From positions 62,001-126,000 of the forward strand of contig NZ_JAFMOX010000050.1 in assembly GCF_019049655.1 (NCBI RefSeq): a stretch of DNA of 64,000 bases, written 5' to 3'. The DNA is from Rahnella rivi (GTDB lineage Bacteria; Pseudomonadota; Gammaproteobacteria; Enterobacterales; Enterobacteriaceae). The notes under the pieces are model-generated. The model had not been told where the DNA came from and made no database searches. It saw only the letters and a list, made by a program, of their open reading frames with translations. This document shows positions 9,306 through 19,284 of the stretch, one piece after another (position 1 is the stretch's first letter; each line of letters opens with the position of its first letter). The position numbers and the translations under genes are program-made.

Positions 9306-10865
9306 CTACCTGCCGTTATCCCCTTGCACCACACCACGGGCGCGTTCGATCGCAACGACTTCCCGTTTACCGAAAACTGAAATATCCCCTTTCAACTCCC
9401 CATCCTGCTGCGGCGAATACACATAAAGCATGATGTCTACGCCCTCTTTCGGTGAGTAGTCGCCAAAATGGCTGTACACGCCGCCGACATAACACTGCTC
9501 ATCGATCCACACCGGAATATCGCCGATAGCCTGTACTTCATAGCCCGGCACAGGTGAACGGCCATAAAACCCGGCTTCATTTTGACTCAGAGACGGCGGC
9601 ACCGGACAGACCGAAACGGCTGGCGAAGCAGGACTTCCTGCATTGGGCTGATGCGCCTGCAAAGCGGCTAAACTTTTCCCGACGCTGACTTTTTGTTTAT
9701 CCGATAACGTCAGCCAGGGCGTTTCTTTATCCCGCGGATCCGGGGAGGTAACCGACAGCGCATAGCGGTATGTGACCGTTATTTTTGCCACGCTGGCGTT
9801 GTGGCTGAAGGGGCGAAGCAGGTAAATATTATCCACGCCGAAATAGCTGACCCGGTAGGCGAGATAAATCTGCTTATTGAGTCTGACCCAGTAGCCCGCC
9901 TGATTTGCGCCGCGTGCGTTGGTTGAATACAAATAACCGGGCACCGAAGCATCCGGATCTGCCTTCACGGTTGAATAAAAGGTGCCCTTTCCTCTTTTCA
10001 ATATCCCGGTATAGGTGAATATGCCGGTGCCCCCGATATAGGCATCAATAATGAGATCCCGTTTACCATCCCCGTCGAGATCCACCAGCGTATAACTGGC
10101 CGTTTGGTTTTCTGTAAAGACGACCACGTTAGATTTCTGAAATGCCTGCCATTCGTCATCTGTGATATCCGCTGAGGGCTTTTTCTTTGGCAGCTTGTTC
10201 TTTTCCTCCCCCTCGTAGGTGATATCAAACCGGGTCACCTGCGTTTCCGGACTGGCGTAACGACTCATCAGCGTTTCGACAGGCATCTGATTGTTCTGGT
10301 TTTTTTCCTTTTGCAGCGCGGCGAATAATTCATCCTGCGCGGCACTGTCGTCATCCGGTTTTGATGTGGCGTCGGCTCTTTGCACAAAGGCGGCTGGCGT
10401 ATCCAGCAGCCCCTGGAAGTCATCCATTTTAAGCAAGACGGCGTTAACCCCTTCACCTGAGAGATCAGCAGCCTGATCCGGCTGCGCAATCTGAATCTGC
10501 TTATCGTGAAGAAGCGCCTGTAACGCACCACTGACCTGTGATGCGGTGAAGGCAAACTGCCCGTTCTCTTCGCGGGTTAAGATACCGGCAGCCTGACCGC
10601 CGAGAATCAGCTGCGGGGAATTGTCTGAGGGGTGAGTGTCGGAAAAAATCAGGCTGACGCTCGCCTGCCCGGCGGCGTCTGTTTTTCGCGTGAGCATAAC
10701 GGACGCCGTGCTGCTCCCTTTCATCCTTCCCGTGGCATGACAGAGATGCACATTCTCACACACCAGCGACCAGTCTTTATGAGTAAAACGCAGACCCTCG
10801 TTATCCTGGGCAAAAAGAGAAACTGAAAAGGCGCTTAAAAATACGATGAGTGCCGTGCGTAACAT
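9306..10865 (-). CDS. Secreted DUF1176-like protein with FG-GAP-like segment
   Basis: A 519-residue protein with a Sec signal peptide (MLRTALIVFLSAFSVSLFA, then QDNEG). The N-terminal part, RFTHKDWSLVCENVHLCHATG, resembles the start of DUF1176 proteins, periplasmic proteins of unknown function with paired cysteines. In the middle is a calcium-loop-like VDLDGDGKRDLIIDAYIGG of FG-GAP type (about residues 258-276). The C-terminal third has two more cysteines, in SVCPVPPS and DEQCYVGG, which may form a disulfide. It is alone on the minus strand. The DUF1176 link is by remembered pattern only; role unknown. Confidence 0.65.
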   Translation of the reverse strand: MLRTALIVFLSAFSVSLFAQDNEGLRFTHKDWSLVCENVHLCHATGRMKGSSTASVMLTRKTDAAGQASVSLIFSDTHPSDNSPQLILGGQAAGILTREENGQFAFTASQVSGALQALLHDKQIQIAQPDQAADLSGEGVNAVLLKMDDFQGLLDTPAAFVQRADATSKPDDDSAAQDELFAALQKEKNQNNQMPVETLMSRYASPETQVTRFDITYEGEEKNKLPKKKPSADITDDEWQAFQKSNVVVFTENQTASYTLVDLDGDGKRDLIIDAYIGGTGIFTYTGILKRGKGTFYSTVKADPDASVPGYLYSTNARGANQAGYWVRLNKQIYLAYRVSYFGVDNIYLLRPFSHNASVAKITVTYRYALSVTSPDPRDKETPWLTLSDKQKVSVGKSLAALQAHQPNAGSPASPAVSVCPVPPSLSQNEAGFYGRSPVPGYEVQAIGDIPVWIDEQCYVGGVYSHFGDYSPKEGVDIMLYVYSPQQDGELKGDISVFGKREVVAIERARGVVQGDNGR

Positions 10866-10901
10866 GGTCGTCCCTGAGGAAAGTTTTTTGTGCGAGCCAT
10901 A

Positions 10902-11228
10902 CTAGTTGAAAAGTAACGACTTTAGAATCAGCGCCTCCGGCGGGTGATACATTCCCTGTCCGGGCGGCGGCATCACAAACCCAAACCAGTCATCGTATGC
11001 CTGACCCAGCCAGAATCATCCGCCGTGCACCTTTAGCCGTTGGAAGAACATGTATGTACCCGGCATGATGTGATTGCGAGTCTGTCCGCGCAACACAACA
11101 TCAAATCCCAAATCTTTGCCACCCATAAGCCACCCCACAAAATACTGATTATGCATACAGCATAAGCATGAGTAACATGCTGAAGAAAGTCCGGTCGGAG
11201 ACACTTCTGTTATACCGCTGATCGGCAA
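10902..11228 (-). pseudogene. Unidentified reading frame interrupted by TGA
   Basis: On the minus strand a 70-codon frame ends at a TGA (11018-11016) directly followed in the same frame by 37 more sense codons to a TAG (10904-10902). The second half reads FWLGQAYDDWFGF and VMPPPGQGMYHPPEALI, a composition typical of real protein, and the first half has MPGTYMFFQRLKVHGG just before the stop. TGA in place of TGG (Trp) would restore one 107-residue frame. I do not recognise the family. It lies beside the prophage scar and may be a relic of transferred DNA. Confidence 0.4.
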
Positions 11229-11364
11229 GGGGTTTGTATATTAAGCACGGCATCAGGACCGGATCAGCAACCCCATAGCCATTTATTGTCGCAAAGAATC
11301 TTAGCCCTTATGGCACGGAAGCCTGATGCTATAATCGATGCATATAAATTTGAAAGGAATCTCA

Positions 11365-11733
11365 ATGCGTATTTCACCATTAGCTTTAATGCTTATACCC
11401 GCCCTGTCTTCCGCCTCTCTTAAAGATTTTGATTTGGAGGTAAGGGGTCAACACCTCACCATTCCAGCCTCTTGCATCAAGCAAGTTCAAAATAATGAAA
11501 ATGAAGAAACGGTCAATAGTGGTGTTTATTTAGAGATTATGTCGCCGTGCTCTCAACCCTTGTCTGAAATCACCACAATGAACATTGGCAAAACAATGAC
11601 AATTTCTTATGGTGGTCAGATTGTACAGAAAGCAACCATAGCCTCTCGATTGTCAAATGGATTTATGTTCAACACGAACGGCGGCAACATGATGGTAATT
11701 CGTCAAATCATCGCTGATTCTGAGGCAAAGTAA
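11365..11733 (+). CDS. Small secreted protein with SecD P1 head-like domain
   Basis: A 122-residue protein starting with a short signal peptide (MRISPLALMLIPALSSA). The mature part carries ITTMNIGKTMTISYGGQIV followed by a glycine/asparagine turn (NGFMFNTNGG), which resembles the P1 head subdomain of SecD, where a similar ENVGK..AIVLDGKV strand pair occurs; stand-alone copies of this domain exist as small periplasmic proteins in enterics. A cysteine pair (PASCIKQ and MSPCSQP) may form a disulfide. The ATG at 11365 follows AAAGGAAT; an in-frame ATG at 11338 has no such site. The base composition is AT-rich relative to the window. Function unknown. Confidence 0.6.
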   Translation: MRISPLALMLIPALSSASLKDFDLEVRGQHLTIPASCIKQVQNNENEETVNSGVYLEIMSPCSQPLSEITTMNIGKTMTISYGGQIVQKATIASRLSNGFMFNTNGGNMMVIRQIIADSEAK

Positions 11734-11768
11734 TGTCATACAATCTTGCTGACCTACCCAAAGACTAA

Positions 11769-11906
11769 ATGGACAAAATCAACGTGGATTAGCTGCGGGA
11801 GGCGTTGCTTTCAAAGAGCGATACAACCAGCCGGTCATCGCTGATGATCATCGAGCGTGAACAGCCTGAGCATCTGCGTGAGTACCTCAGGGAACGTTTT
11901 GGCTGA
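11769..11906 (+). pseudogene. P2-like prophage small protein, amber-interrupted
   Basis: From ATG 11769 the frame reads MDKINVD, an amber TAG at 11790-11792, then LREALLSKSDTTSRSSLM and IIEREQPEHLREYLRERFG to a TGA. Apart from the one stop it forms a coherent 45-residue charged protein with the look of the small early-region proteins of P2-like phages (Fil-like, a guess from SLL/SKSDTTSRSSLMII pattern). It directly precedes the broken integrase, which supports a phage origin. Confidence 0.45.
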
Positions 11907-11935
11907 CATAAACACTCCTTCATTAAGCCTCCGTT

Positions 11936-12318
11936 ATGAGGCAAAAAAGTGTCTACGAAACCTGGGTCTATTCACACCCGGCAATAAATGCGCTGAAAAG
12001 CCAGATGCAATTCACACGCATGCGGGAGCAAAAGGAGGGTGTTGTGAACCTAAGGGAGTATGGAAAGCATCGAACTGATATTTGCACGTTTTTCTTCAAT
12101 TCATCCGTGACCGGGGTTCATCCGACAAAGAGCATTTGCTATGTGCCGGAGCCAACCCAAGTTTCATTGCCAGCCAGATGGGGCACACAAATGCGCAGAT
12201 GGTATTCAGCGTTTATGGGAAATGGCTGGTTGAACAAAATGGCGACCAAATCGCCCTCCTCAATCAGAATCTCGACTTCAATGCCCACAGATGCCCCATA
12301 AGAAACTGGCCGGAATAG
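11936..12318 (+). pseudogene. Phage integrase (tyrosine recombinase) remnant
   Basis: Two frames carry adjacent pieces of a P2-type integrase. The frame at 11936 encodes HPAINALKSQMQFTRMREQ and VVNLREYGKHRTDICTFFF, the middle of the catalytic domain. About 20 codons on, the frame shifts (to the frame of 12082) and continues with CAGANPSFIASQMGHTNAQM and FSVYGKWLVEQNGDQIALLN, which holds the late His and the nucleophilic Tyr. The stretch normally between them, with the Arg/His-x-x-Arg box, is missing, so this is a deletion plus frameshift and the enzyme must be inactive. The N-terminal half is absent as well. It marks the scar of an excised or decayed prophage. Confidence 0.8.
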
Positions 12319-12351
12319 AATAGTTAACTATTACAGCCAGTTATCCCCTTT

Positions 12352-13770
12352 TCAGTGTTTTATCATCACATGCCGGATCGCCGTGTAATCTTCCAGCCCG
12401 TACATCGACATATCCTTTCCGTAGCCGGATTGTTTTTGTCCCCCGTGCGGCATTTCACTGACCAGCATGAAGTGGGTATTCACCCAGGTGCAACCGTATT
12501 GCAGACGCGCGCTCAGGCGGTGGGCGCGACCAATGTTTTGCGTCCAGACGGAAGATGCCAGCCCGTAGTTGGATTCATTTGCCCACGCCAGAACTTGCTC
12601 TTCCGTATCAAACTCGGTCACGCTGACCACCGGACCGAACACTTCGCGTTGCACAATTTCATCTTCCTGACGCGCACCGGCAAGCACCGTAGGCTGGAAA
12701 TAATACCCCTCGCCGCGCACCCGTTCGCCACCGGTGATGACCTGAATATGCGCGACGTCTTTCGCCCGCTGCACAAAGCCTTCCACCCGCTCTAAATGCG
12801 CCGCTGACACCAGCGGGCCCATTTCGCTGCTTTCATCGGTGCCCAGTTTGAGGGTGGAAACGGCCTCGCCCAGCGCTTTCACCAGCTGCGCATACACCCC
12901 TTTTTGCGCGTAGATGCGGCAGGCGGCGGTGCAATCCTGTCCGGCGTTGTAGAACCCGAACGTGCGCACGCCTTCCACCACTTGTTCGATATCAGCGTCA
13001 TCGAAAACGATCACCGGCGCTTTGCCGCCGAGTTCCATATGCGTGCGTTTGATGCCGGTGGTCGCCTGAGCGACAATTTTCTCGCCGGTAGAAACGGAAC
13101 CGGTCAGCGAAATCATCCGCACTTTATCGTGATGGGTCAGCGCGCTGCCGACCGATTTACCGTCGCCAAACAGCACGTTCAGCACGCCAGCCGGAAAGAT
13201 ATCCCGCGCCAGTTCGCCGAGTTTCAGCGCGGTCAGCGGGGTGATTTCGGAAGGTTTGATCACCACGCAGTTGCCTGCCGCCAGCGCCGGAGCGATTTTC
13301 CACGCGGCCATCATCAGCGGGTAATTCCAGGGGGCGATGGAGGCCACCACGCCCAGCGGATCGCGGCGGATCATCGACGTATGCCCGGCGAGATATTCGC
13401 CGCCGGCTAATCCGCTCAGGCAACGGCTGGCACCGGCAAAGAAGCGGAACACGTCAACCACCGCCGGAATTTCATCATTCAGCGCCAGATGAAAAGGCTT
13501 ACCGCAGTTCAGCGACTCCAGCTTGGCCAGCGCTTCGGCGTTTTCTTCGATGCGGTCTGCCAGCGCCAGCAGCAGTTCCGCACGGGTTTTCGGCGTTGTC
13601 TGGCCCCAGTCGGTAAAAGCGCTGTGCGCCAGATCGACCGTCTGACGGGTTTGTTGTTCACTGGCCTGCGCCAGACGGACAATTTCCTGCCCGGTATGCG
13701 GGTTGAAAACCGGCAGTAACGTTCCTTCTCCGGCCACCAGTTCACCGTTAATCAGCATGTTCGTTTGCAT
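12352..13770 (-). CDS. patD: Gamma-aminobutyraldehyde dehydrogenase PatD/YdcW
   Basis: A 472-residue NAD-dependent aldehyde dehydrogenase that oxidises 4-aminobutanal (from putrescine transamination) to GABA in the cytoplasm. It carries the ALDH hallmarks: [18 protein letters not shown], the general-base Glu in [11 protein letters not shown], and the nucleophilic Cys in [11 protein letters not shown]. The start ([14 protein letters not shown]) and length match E. coli YdcW. It is the last gene of the ydc operon, 13 bases after ydcV, and has AAGGAATAACTG before the ATG. A close paralogue lies upstream of ydcS. Confidence 0.93.
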   Translation of the reverse strand: MQTNMLINGELVAGEGTLLPVFNPHTGQEIVRLAQASEQQTRQTVDLAHSAFTDWGQTTPKTRAELLLALADRIEENAEALAKLESLNCGKPFHLALNDEIPAVVDVFRFFAGASRCLSGLAGGEYLAGHTSMIRRDPLGVVASIAPWNYPLMMAAWKIAPALAAGNCVVIKPSEITPLTALKLGELARDIFPAGVLNVLFGDGKSVGSALTHHDKVRMISLTGSVSTGEKIVAQATTGIKRTHMELGGKAPVIVFDDADIEQVVEGVRTFGFYNAGQDCTAACRIYAQKGVYAQLVKALGEAVSTLKLGTDESSEMGPLVSAAHLERVEGFVQRAKDVAHIQVITGGERVRGEGYYFQPTVLAGARQEDEIVQREVFGPVVSVTEFDTEEQVLAWANESNYGLASSVWTQNIGRAHRLSARLQYGCTWVNTHFMLVSEMPHGGQKQSGYGKDMSMYGLEDYTAIRHVMIKH

Positions 13771-13783
13771 CAGTTATTCCTTA

Positions 13784-14590
13784 TTATTTGCCGTCACCGG
13801 CCACATCTGACCCGTTTCTTGTGAGATACCACGCGCCCAGAATCGGGATCATGGTGAGCACCATCAGGCACAGCGCCACCACGTTGGTCACCGGCACTTC
13901 GCGCGGCCTGCCCAGCTGGTTAAGCAGCCAGATGGGTAACGTGCGTTCATGACCGGAGGTAAACGTGGTGACAATGATTTCATCGAAAGAGAGCGCGAAC
14001 GCCAGCATGCCGCCTGCCAGCAGCGCGGTGCTGAGGTTTGGCAAAATGATGTAGCGGAAGGTCTGCCAGCCGTCTGCGCCTAAATCCATCGAGGCTTCGA
14101 TCAGGCTGTGCGTGATACGGCGAAAACGGGCGATCACGTTGTTATAAACAATCACCATGCAAAACGTCGCGTGGCCGATGACAATCGTCAGCATGCCCGG
14201 CTCGATGTGCGCCGCGTGAAAAGCGTTGAGCAGCGCCAGACCGGTGATGATCCCCGGCAGGGCAATCGGCAACATAAACAGCAGGGTTATGCTGTTTTTG
14301 CCATAAAATTCACGCCGGTACAGCGCCGCGGCAGCCAGCGTGCCGAGCACCATGGCAATCAGCGTGGCGCAACAGGCGATTTGCACCGAAAGCCAGATGG
14401 CGTCAAGAATGTCGTGACGCCCTGCCGCGACGGCAAACCAGTGCAGCGTGAAGCCTTTCGGCGGAAAGCTGAACGCCGCATCTTCGGTGTTGAAGGCATA
14501 CACCGCGATGATCAGCAGCGGGAAGTGCAGAAAGACCAGTCCGCCCCACGCGGAGAGTTTGAGTAACCAGGGTGCGCGTTTAGAGTGCAT
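13784..14590 (-). CDS. ydcV: Polyamine-type ABC transporter permease YdcV
   Basis: A 268-residue inner-membrane permease of the PotC/YdcV type with six predicted spans. The EAA loop, which docks to the ATPase, is visible as [20 protein letters not shown] near residues 170-190. I set the start at 14590 ([17 protein letters not shown]), matching E. coli YdcV; this start overlaps the ydcU stop by 11 bases, implying translational coupling. Confidence 0.93.
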   Translation of the reverse strand: MHSKRAPWLLKLSAWGGLVFLHFPLLIIAVYAFNTEDAAFSFPPKGFTLHWFAVAAGRHDILDAIWLSVQIACCATLIAMVLGTLAAAALYRREFYGKNSITLLFMLPIALPGIITGLALLNAFHAAHIEPGMLTIVIGHATFCMVIVYNNVIARFRRITHSLIEASMDLGADGWQTFRYIILPNLSTALLAGGMLAFALSFDEIIVTTFTSGHERTLPIWLLNQLGRPREVPVTNVVALCLMVLTMIPILGAWYLTRNGSDVAGDGK

Positions 14591-15524
14591 CGAAAGCTCC
14601 CAGTCGTTTGACCATCGATAAATACAACGCAATCAGCACGATAGGCACCAGCGTGAACGCGGCGGCCATAGGCATATTGCCGATCGAACCCTGCTGCGAG
14701 TAGACCATATTGCCGATGTAATACCCCGGCGGGCCCACCAGTTGCGGAATGATGTAATCACCCAGCGTCAGCGAGAACGTGAAGATCGAACCGGCGGCGA
14801 TACCCGGTACGGCCAGCGGGAAGATCACGTAGCGCAGCGTCTGCCAGGGTTTTGCACCTAAATCTTCTGAAGCATGAATCAGCGACGGCGGCAGACGTTC
14901 GAGTGCGGCCTGAATCGGCAAGATCATAAACGGCAGCCAGATATAGACGAACACCCAGAAGCGCCCGATGCCTGAGGTTGACAGCGTATTGCCGCCAATG
15001 CCCGGCAGGCTCAGCATGGCCGTCAGCAGCGGTTGCAGCCCGAGGTGTTCGAGGAACCATTGCAGCACGCCGCCTTTGGAGAGCAGCAGGGTCCACGCAT
15101 AGGCTTTGACGATATAACTGGCCCACATCGGCATCATGATGGCGATGTAAAAGAAGGCTTTCTTTTTGCCGGTGATATAACGCGCCATGTAATAGGCAAT
15201 CGGAAACGCCAGCACCGCGCTGAAGAAAGACACCAGCAGCGCCATCGTCACCGTGCGGACAATAATGTCAGCATTCACCGGGTCAAACAGGGCGCGGATA
15301 TTGGCCGTCGTCAGCGTCGAGGAGACGGTCATGGTGAAATCGTCAAAGGTATAGAAACCCTGCCACAACAGCGCGAACAGCGAACCTAAATAGATCGCGC
15401 CAAACCACAGCAGCGGCGGCACCAGCAGCAGCGCCAGATAAAATCCCGGCCTGTGATGCAGATAAGTCACCAGTGCGCGGCCACGCCCCACACGCTTTTC
15501 ATAAGGAGTCATACTGATATCCAT
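14580..15524 (-). CDS. ydcU: Polyamine-type ABC transporter permease YdcU
   Basis: A 314-residue permease of PotB/YdcU type with six predicted membrane spans and the EAA loop [20 protein letters not shown] near residues 217-236. It ends in the same [10 protein letters not shown] as E. coli YdcU. An alternative start is the second Met (MTPYEK). It begins three bases after ydcT and overlaps ydcV. Confidence 0.93.
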   Translation of the reverse strand: MDISMTPYEKRVGRGRALVTYLHHRPGFYLALLLVPPLLWFGAIYLGSLFALLWQGFYTFDDFTMTVSSTLTTANIRALFDPVNADIIVRTVTMALLVSFFSAVLAFPIAYYMARYITGKKKAFFYIAIMMPMWASYIVKAYAWTLLLSKGGVLQWFLEHLGLQPLLTAMLSLPGIGGNTLSTSGIGRFWVFVYIWLPFMILPIQAALERLPPSLIHASEDLGAKPWQTLRYVIFPLAVPGIAAGSIFTFSLTLGDYIIPQLVGPPGYYIGNMVYSQQGSIGNMPMAAAFTLVPIVLIALYLSMVKRLGAFDAL

Positions 15525-15527
15525 CTT

Positions 15528-16550
15528 TTAGCCCTCAAGCAGCGTGACCATGGCATCTCTGTCCCAACACGCCACCACCGGCTGACCTTGCCGGAAGTGG
15601 TGTTGCGCACTGGCCGCCAGGTTGTTGGGCTCACTGACAAACAGACGCTCGCCGCCTTCCAGTGCCAGTTCGTAGCGTGTCGCCGCGCCCTGAAAATGGA
15701 TGTCTTTGAGGATGGCGTTAACCTGCACCGCCTGGCTGTCTGCCAGCGGCTGCGGCGCAAGGCGGATGTGTTCCGGACGAATAGAACGGCTGCCGGAGAC
15801 ACCGGTGATTTTGAAGGAGAGATCGGCGGTCAGGACGTTCGCCGTACCGACAAACTGCGCAACGAATGCGGTACGCGGATTGAGGTACAGCTCACGCGGC
15901 GTATCAACCTGTTCGATACGGCCATTGTTGAACACCGCCACGCGGTCAGACATCGACAGCGCTTCGCTCTGGTCGTGGGTGACAAAAATAAAGGTGATGC
16001 CCAGTTCGCGTTGCAGCTTTTTCAGCTCACCCTGCATCTGCTCTCGTAATTTTAAATCCAGCGCGCCGAGGGGTTCATCCAGCAGCAGCACGCTGGGCTG
16101 ATTCACCAGCGCCCTGGCCAGCGCCACGCGCTGACGCTGTCCGCCGGACAAAAACGCCGGTTTGCGCGCAGCGGTAAAGCCAAGCGCCACCCGCTCCAGC
16201 GATTCCATCGCGCGGATTTGACGTTCCTTTTTCCCCACGCCTTTCACCATCAGGCCATACGCGACATTTTCCAGCACGGTCATGTGCGGGAACAGCGCGT
16301 AATCCTGAAACACGGTGTTGACGTCCCGCTCATAGGGGGCGAGCTGCGAGGCTTCTTTGCCGTGAATGCGCACCGAGCCGGAGGTCAGGGTTTCAAAGCC
16401 GGCAATCAGACGCAGGCAGGTGGTTTTGCCCGAGCCGGAAGGCCCGAGCATGGAAAAGAATTCACCGTCCTGAATGTCAATTGAGACATTATCGACGGCT
16501 TTGGTTTCCCCATATAATCGGGAAGCATTAATAAATTGTACGGCGGCCAT
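15528..16550 (-). CDS. ydcT: Polyamine-type ABC transporter ATPase YdcT
   Basis: A 340-residue ATPase of the PotA/YdcT type: Walker A GPSGSGKTT near residue 35, signature LSGGQRQRVALARAL near 135, Walker B LLLDEPLGALD, and a C-terminal regulatory TOBE domain of about 100 residues. It energises uptake through YdcU and YdcV. It lies 58 bases after ydcS. Confidence 0.94.
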   Translation of the reverse strand: MAAVQFINASRLYGETKAVDNVSIDIQDGEFFSMLGPSGSGKTTCLRLIAGFETLTSGSVRIHGKEASQLAPYERDVNTVFQDYALFPHMTVLENVAYGLMVKGVGKKERQIRAMESLERVALGFTAARKPAFLSGGQRQRVALARALVNQPSVLLLDEPLGALDLKLREQMQGELKKLQRELGITFIFVTHDQSEALSMSDRVAVFNNGRIEQVDTPRELYLNPRTAFVAQFVGTANVLTADLSFKITGVSGSRSIRPEHIRLAPQPLADSQAVQVNAILKDIHFQGAATRYELALEGGERLFVSEPNNLAASAQHHFRQGQPVVACWDRDAMVTLLEG

Positions 16551-16608
16551 AACGGACTCCCGGATTCGGTTTTTAATAAAAGGGCTAAACGCAACCTCTG
16601 ACAGCGGA

Positions 16609-17784
16609 TTACCGGCCGCCCATGATGGCGATATAGTCCTGAGTCCACTTGCTGTACGGCACGTATTTACCGCCTTCGGACTGAGGTGTTTTCCAGAATG
16701 AAATCGCGGTGAATTTATTAAAGCCGTTCGTTTCGCAACCTTCCGCCCCTAATAACGGGCTGGCTTTACACCCGGCCGGTACGCTTGGCACGGAACCAAA
16801 CCATGCCGCAACGTCGCCCTGCACTTTCGGCTCCAGCGACCAGTTCATCCACTGATAGGCACAGTTCGGGTGTTCGGCGTCGGCAGCCAGCATGGTGGTA
16901 TCCGCCCAGCCGGTGACCCCCTCTTTCGGGAAGACGGTGGCGATCGGTTGTTTTTCGCCTTTCAGCGCATTGGCCTGATACGGCCACGAGCTGCTGGCGA
17001 CCACGCCTTCGTTTTTGAAATCACTCATTTGTACCGATGCATCGTGCCAGTAGCGGTGGATCAGCGGATGCTGACCGCGCAGAAATTTCAGCACGGCCTG
17101 GTACTGGGTTTCGTTGAGCTGATACGGATCGTCGATTTTCAGATCAGGCTGGGTGCTTTTCAGGTAAAGCGCGGCATCCGCAATGGCGATCGGGCCGTCA
17201 TACGCCTGAACGCGTCCCTGATTGGGTTTGCCGTCAGGCAAATTTTGCGGCACGAAAATCACTGACCAGCTGTCAGGCGCAGTGGGGAAGGTTTTGGTGT
17301 TGTACATCAGCAGGTTCGGCCCCCACTGGTAAGGCGTGCCATAGACTTTTCCGGCAACGTTAAACCATTCGCCTTTCAGCAGGCGCGGGTCGAGATTCTT
17401 CCAGTTGGCAATCAGCGCCGGGTTGATCGGCTGAACGCGTTTACCGTAAATCAGCCGCAGTGAGGCATCTCCCGAGGCGGTGACCAGATCATAGCCCCCC
17501 TTCGCCATCAGGCTGACCATTTCATCTGACGTCGCCGCGGTTTTGACATTGACCTTACAGCTGGTTTGTTTTTCAAACTGCGTCACCCAGTCGTAATTCT
17601 TGTCACTTTCGCCGCGTTCAATATATCCCGGCCAGGCGACGATATTTAATTGCCCTTCGCCTTTTCCTACCGCTGTCGGTAAGTCTGCGGCCACAGCCGT
17701 ATTAAGAAAACTCAGCAGACCTAAACAAACCGCAGATAACTTTTTATTGCCAGATGGTTCTTTATTGAAAATAAGTGTTTTCAT
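16609..17784 (-). CDS. ydcS: Polyamine-type periplasmic binding protein YdcS
   Basis: A 391-residue extracellular solute-binding protein of family 1 (PotD/YdcS type) with a signal peptide in the first 33 residues (SAVCLGLLSFLNTAVAA). The mature part begins DLPTAVGKGEGQLNIVAWPG. In E. coli YdcS is associated with putrescine import and also has reported polyhydroxybutyrate-related activity. It is 36 bases after the upstream aldehyde dehydrogenase gene, so the two are probably co-transcribed, linking transport and aldehyde oxidation. Confidence 0.92.
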   Translation of the reverse strand: MKTLIFNKEPSGNKKLSAVCLGLLSFLNTAVAADLPTAVGKGEGQLNIVAWPGYIERGESDKNYDWVTQFEKQTSCKVNVKTAATSDEMVSLMAKGGYDLVTASGDASLRLIYGKRVQPINPALIANWKNLDPRLLKGEWFNVAGKVYGTPYQWGPNLLMYNTKTFPTAPDSWSVIFVPQNLPDGKPNQGRVQAYDGPIAIADAALYLKSTQPDLKIDDPYQLNETQYQAVLKFLRGQHPLIHRYWHDASVQMSDFKNEGVVASSSWPYQANALKGEKQPIATVFPKEGVTGWADTTMLAADAEHPNCAYQWMNWSLEPKVQGDVAAWFGSVPSVPAGCKASPLLGAEGCETNGFNKFTAISFWKTPQSEGGKYVPYSKWTQDYIAIMGGR

Positions 17785-17820
17785 TGGATACCCCTGTCCT
17801 GTCGTCGTATTTGTCTGTTA

Positions 17821-19284
17821 TTAGAATTGTGGTTTGAACTTCGCCATGATGTGCCTGACTACGCTGTAATCCTGTAACGAATAACTCGAGAGATCGTTGC
17901 CATACCCGGAGCGTTTTAATCCGCCGTGGGGCATTTCGCTGACTAAAGAAAAGTGCGTGTTAATCCAGGTGGTGCCGTATTGCAGATGGGAGGAAATTTG
18001 CATCGCCAGATCGATATTTTGCGTCCAGACCGAGGACGCCAGCCCGTATTCTGATTCATTCGCCCAGTCCACGACCTGCTGAACGGTGTCGAAGCGGGTG
18101 ACGCTGACCACCGGGCCGAACACTTCGCGCTGGACGATTTCATCACTTTGCAGACATCCCGCCAGCAGCGTGGGCTGGTAATAGAAGCCGGGGCCGGAAT
18201 GGGACGCCGCGCCGGTGATACGCTCGATATGCGGCTGACTCAGCGCCCGTTCGACAAAGCTCGACACGCGATCCCGCTGGCGTGCGCTGATAAGCGGCCC
18301 CATAAAGTTTTCGCTGTCATTCTTTCTGGCGAAAGAGAGTTGCGATACCGCCTCGCCCAGCTTTTCCACCAGCCGTTCGTAAATCCCGGCCTGCGCATAC
18401 ACGCGGCAGGCGGAAGTACAATCCTGCCCCGCGTTGTAATATCCCCAGCAGCTGACCGCCTGCACCACGTCATCAATGTCGGCATCGTTGCATACGATCA
18501 CCGGCGCTTTGCCGCCCAGCTCAAGATGAGTGCGTTTCACCGTTTTCACCGCCGCCTGCAAAATGCGCTGCCCGGTGACGATGTCGCCGGTCAGTGAAAT
18601 CAGACGGACATGCGGATGACTGACCAGCGCATTACCGACCCCTTCACCGCTGCCGGTAATGACGTTCAGCACGCCCGGCGGCAGGATCTCCTGCAACGCG
18701 GGCAGCAAGGCCAAAATGGTCAGCGGAGTATGTTCAGAGGGTTTAAACACCACGGTGTTACCCGCCGCCAGCGCGGGAGCAATTTTCCACGCCGACATCA
18801 TCAGCGGGTAATTCCAGGGGGCAATCGAGGCCACCACGCCCAGCGGGTCGCGGCGCACCATTGAGGTGTGGCCGGGCAGATATTCGCCGGAAAGTTGCCC
18901 CTGCTGGCAACGCACTGCCCCGGCAAAGAAGCGAAAGACATCGACAGCGGCAGGCAAATCGTCTTTCAGCGCCTGATGCAGCGGTTTACCGCAGTTGATG
19001 GCTTCAAGCTGTGCCAGCGAATGCGCCTGTTTTTCGATGGCGTCGGCGATACGTAAAAGCACGGAGGCCCGTTCGGCTGGCGTGGTGCGTGACCAGCGGC
19101 TGAAAGCGGCATTGGCGGCATTCACCGCCAGAGCGACTTGTGCCAGAGAGGTTTCGGCGACCTCGGCAATCACTTCACCGGTCGCAGGATTGAAAATGTT
19201 TTGCGTTGCGCCTTCGCCGTGCAGAAGGTCGCCATTGATCACATGCTTTTCAGAAAAACTGGCAACAAATTCTGCATCCGACAT
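17821..19284 (-). CDS. Second gamma-aminobutyraldehyde-type dehydrogenase
   Basis: A 487-residue aldehyde dehydrogenase closely similar to the PatD protein 5 kb downstream: both share the blocks [33 protein letters not shown] and [13 protein letters not shown] (nucleophilic Cys). It has a 15-residue N-terminal extension (MSDAEFVASFSEKHV). It probably oxidises a different omega-aminoaldehyde, for example one from cadaverine or spermidine, but specificity cannot be read from sequence. It heads the run aldDH-ydcS-T-U-V-W, 149 bases downstream of the LysR gene. Confidence 0.88.
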   Translation of the reverse strand: MSDAEFVASFSEKHVINGDLLHGEGATQNIFNPATGEVIAEVAETSLAQVALAVNAANAAFSRWSRTTPAERASVLLRIADAIEKQAHSLAQLEAINCGKPLHQALKDDLPAAVDVFRFFAGAVRCQQGQLSGEYLPGHTSMVRRDPLGVVASIAPWNYPLMMSAWKIAPALAAGNTVVFKPSEHTPLTILALLPALQEILPPGVLNVITGSGEGVGNALVSHPHVRLISLTGDIVTGQRILQAAVKTVKRTHLELGGKAPVIVCNDADIDDVVQAVSCWGYYNAGQDCTSACRVYAQAGIYERLVEKLGEAVSQLSFARKNDSENFMGPLISARQRDRVSSFVERALSQPHIERITGAASHSGPGFYYQPTLLAGCLQSDEIVQREVFGPVVSVTRFDTVQQVVDWANESEYGLASSVWTQNIDLAMQISSHLQYGTTWINTHFSLVSEMPHGGLKRSGYGNDLSSYSLQDYSVVRHIMAKFKPQF

